This document shows, piece after piece, positions 62,135-64,000 of a DNA stretch of 64,000 nt. The notes beneath the pieces are model-generated. The model made no database searches. It was not told the DNA's origin and was given only the letters and a program-made list of their open reading frames with translations. Origin of the DNA: Undibacterium parvum (GTDB lineage Bacteria; Pseudomonadota; Gammaproteobacteria; Burkholderiales; Burkholderiaceae_D); contig NZ_CP034464.1 in the NCBI RefSeq assembly GCF_003955735.1, positions 4,588,001 to 4,652,000 on the forward strand, given 5' to 3'. The position numbers and the translations under genes are program-made. The stretch's first letter is position 1; each line of letters starts with the position of its first letter.

Positions 62135-62668
62135 TTATTTTAATGAGCGCAGCACTCTACATGGATTGCCGCTCGCTACCGTATCGGCCGCAATATCACG
62201 GGTCACAACACTGCCCGCGCCGATCACGCTACGCGCACCGATGCTAACGCCAGGCATGATCACCGTTTGCCCGCCTATCCAGCAATCATCACCTATGCGG
62301 ATAGGCGCTGCCAATTGCAGACCGGACGCTCTCTCGATAGGGTCGATAGGATGGGTGGTGGTGTATAAATGCACGCCAGGGCCGAGCAAGACGCGCGCAC
62401 CTATGCGTATTTCGGCGGCGTCTAACATCAGGCAATGGTGGTTGGCGAAGAAATTTTCACCGAGATAAATATTGCTGCCGTAGTCGCAAAAAAAATCTGG
62501 TTCTATAAAAGCGTTAGCCACTTCAGCGAATAACTGCTGATACAGGGGCTGCCTTTGTTTTTGCAGTTGCACTGGGATCGCATTGATCTGGCTGCAAAGT
62601 AATTTGGCGCGTTTGCGCGCCGCCAAACGACCAGGTTCAAACGGTGAAAACGGAGTTAAAGCGATCAC
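62135..62668 (-). CDS. Sugar O-acetyltransferase (left-handed beta-helix, LacA/Maa/NodL family)
   Basis: A trimeric acetyl-CoA-dependent acetyltransferase of 177 residues with the hexapeptide-repeat (left-handed beta-helix) fold. It has the Maa-type N-terminal helix region, then FFCDYGSNIYLGENFFANHHCLMLDAAEIRIGARVLLGPGVHLYTTTHPID, with the catalytic His in THPID, and the closing VIMPGVSIGARSVIGAGSVVTRDI. The exact sugar cannot be told. Stands alone on the minus strand, close to repeat copy B. Confidence 0.92.
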   Translation of the reverse strand: MIALTPFSPFEPGRLAARKRAKLLCSQINAIPVQLQKQRQPLYQQLFAEVANAFIEPDFFCDYGSNIYLGENFFANHHCLMLDAAEIRIGARVLLGPGVHLYTTTHPIDPIERASGLQLAAPIRIGDDCWIGGQTVIMPGVSIGARSVIGAGSVVTRDIAADTVASGNPCRVLRSLK

Positions 62669-62837
62669 GCACAGCCTTTTTCAAAAAATAGTCTACTGTG
62701 CATGCGCTTAAGAAAAAATAGAAAAACCGCATGCCCATTCTGGCTAGGCATGATAAGCGAATTGCCTGCAAATAGTAAGCAGGCGAGTGTTTATGCTTAA
62801 GCAAACAAACAGCCATCAAAGCGCAATCGATGCGCAA

Positions 62838-63665
62838 TCAATGCGACATCAGCACCGGCAAAGTCATCTGGCTCATGATGGCACGCGTGACACCGCCAAA
62901 TACCAGCTCGGTAATACGGCTATGACCGTAAGCGCCCATCACCAGCAATTGCGCATCCATGTCAGCAGCCCGTGACAAGAGCCAGGCCGCAGGTGCCATC
63001 GCAATATTTTCATTTCTTTCTATCTCTACGCTGACCCCATGCATGGCCAAATAGGCCGCGATGTCCACATCGGGTAAATCATGGTCATCATCAACATGCT
63101 CAGAGATAGACAGAATTTTTACTTGCTTAGCTTCTTTTAAGATAGGCAAGGCGTCGGCCATGGCACGCGCCGCTTCCCTGCCGCCGTCCCAAGCCACGAT
63201 CACGCGCTCAAAATGACTGCGTGCTTCGCCGACATAGGGCAAAAATATCACCGGACGTCCCAACTTCAAGACCACGTTCTCGGGAAAGCCGCGCCCAAAG
63301 TCGCCTTCAATATCGCTGGGATTGCGCTGCCCCAGCACGATCAGGTCAGAGGCACGCGCATGGGCAATTAATTCACGAAAATCATCGCTGCGAAAACCTA
63401 ACCAATCGACTGCGACTCCGGCCTTTTTGGCTTCTTCCAAGAAAGCTAGTTTAGCCTTATCGTGTTTGGCCTGTGCCGACTCTTCCCATTCGACCAGCAT
63501 AGGCGCCCATACCGCATACGGATCTGACATGATGATGGGCGAGTAAGTGAGATGCAGGGCGTGTAGATGTGCGCCATGCTGCTGCGCCAAGCTCAGAGCA
63601 AAACTCAAGCGCCGCGACGAACCGGCACTATTGTCCAAGAACACCGTCAAACTTTTGTAACTCAT
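62838..63665 (-). CDS. Universal stress protein, tandem UspA-type domains
   Basis: A 275-residue protein made of two UspA-like halves. The second half keeps the ATP-binding end LVMGAYGHSRITELVFGGVTRAIM (G-x2-G-x9-G-like motif) and closes with LPVLMSH. The first half ends LIVLGQRNPSDIEGDFGRGFPENVVLKLGRPVIFLP, with the loop changed from the usual GxxG, so it probably does not bind ATP in the same way. Start at ATG 63665 with Shine-Dalgarno AGGAG; the open frame upstream is not part of it. Likely a stress-responsive regulator of small-molecule binding. Confidence 0.9.
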   Translation of the reverse strand: MSYKSLTVFLDNSAGSSRRLSFALSLAQQHGAHLHALHLTYSPIIMSDPYAVWAPMLVEWEESAQAKHDKAKLAFLEEAKKAGVAVDWLGFRSDDFRELIAHARASDLIVLGQRNPSDIEGDFGRGFPENVVLKLGRPVIFLPYVGEARSHFERVIVAWDGGREAARAMADALPILKEAKQVKILSISEHVDDDHDLPDVDIAAYLAMHGVSVEIERNENIAMAPAAWLLSRAADMDAQLLVMGAYGHSRITELVFGGVTRAIMSQMTLPVLMSH

Positions 63666-63917
63666 CGCATTACTCCTGGTTAGGTGAGAAGATTTACACA
63701 AACACAAACTAATCATAGTCCATTGTGCGAGGTTTTTTTCGTTACAGTTTAGACATAGATCAAATTTTTTTATCATTTTCTTAACAAGACGAAACTACGC
63801 ATAGTCCGGCAATGGCGTTAAGGATAGTCTTGAGCAGTCTGAAATAGTTTAGAATGCGCTCTTGTAGCAAGTCTAGTGCGCCCTGCACCGCTCGCTCACC
63901 CACTACTCCTGATCATC

Positions 63918-64000
63918 ATGCCATTTTCTACCCTGGGCCTAGGCCCTGCCCTTGCCAATGCCGTACGCGAACACGCCTATGCTGAACCTAGCGAAATACA
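63918..64000 (+). CDS. DEAD-box RNA helicase (RhlE-like), N-terminal fragment at window edge
   Basis: Only 27 codons are in the window. MPFSTLGLGPALANAVREHAYAEPSEIQ matches the family Q motif (FxxLGL, then GY/AY-xxPTxIQ with the conserved Gln at the end), which begins DEAD-box helicases of the RhlE/DbpA kind. The ATG at 63918 is the likely start. The rest of the gene continues to the right. RhlE is the best guess among family members. Confidence 0.75.
   Translation, partial: MPFSTLGLGPALANAVREHAYAEPSEI

Noticed and set aside
1..64000. Search for rRNA or tRNA genes, prophage or insertion sequence
   Set aside because: No tRNA-like CCA-ended cloverleaf, rRNA stretch, integrase or transposase gene was recognised by eye.

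Overview
The window reads as chromosome of a betaproteobacterium, probably of the Oxalobacteraceae (Undibacterium/Herminiimonas-like). This is an inference from gene content and protein character (prfB-lysS pair, several beta-oxidation clusters with a LivFGMHK-type transporter, Feo iron uptake, many MHS/EamA/LysE transporters), not from a marker gene. No rRNA, tRNA, CRISPR array, prophage or intact insertion sequence was seen.

Layout. 1-8.1 kb (minus): a two-partner secretion system, tpsB followed by a giant filamentous-haemagglutinin-type tpsA whose 3' end lies beyond the left edge. The last visible residues match a segment that, in CdiA-type proteins, precedes the receptor-binding region. 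8.2-12.1 kb: a small exported protein, then a Fur-box-preceded feoA-feoB-Cys-rich protein operon and an unknown protein. 12.2-23.2 kb (minus): ABC-F factor ybiT, a FadB-like trifunctional beta-oxidation protein, a complete LivFGMH plus binding-protein ABC importer and an acyl-CoA ligase. 23.7-28.4 kb (plus): prfB with the classical +1 programmed frameshift, lysS and an ABC exporter. 28.4-33.4 kb: renalase-like oxidoreductase, CBS protein, metY-hydrolase-LysE operon, GNAT. 33.5-41.1 kb (minus): a second lipid/acyl-CoA degradation cluster (epoxide-hydrolase-like, two SDRs, MDR reductase, thioesterase, acyl-CoA dehydrogenase, thiolase). 41.5-46.6 kb (plus): MHS transporter, eamA, and a LemA-TPM-thioredoxin-like operon. 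46.9-53 kb: thrC and an XRE-cupin regulator facing a threonine/serine catabolic operon (kbl, SDR-type tdh, sdaA). 53.5-59.1 kb: a solute-binding protein, a predicted zinc protease, and a wax-ester operon (WS/DGAT acyltransferase plus fatty acyl-CoA reductase). 59.2-64 kb: DUF445 protein, AI-2E-family permease, sugar acetyltransferase, universal stress protein, and the start of a DEAD-box helicase.

How it works together. Much of the window handles acyl chains: two separate beta-oxidation clusters with an importer and ligase on the degradative side, and fatty alcohol/wax ester synthesis on the storage side. Three promoter regions of the degradative genes carry a similar palindrome (core ACGAYCGT), a candidate shared operator.

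Non-coding novelty. Two copies of an approximately 104-bp repeat lie 50 kb apart in opposite orientation. Separately, 83-84-bp palindromic elements bounded by ATACTCCC/GGGAGTAT sit in gaps of the lipid clusters. No wholly new system could be demonstrated. The best candidates for follow-up are these repeat families, the truncated CdiA-like adhesin/toxin and the LemA-TPM-thioredoxin operon.
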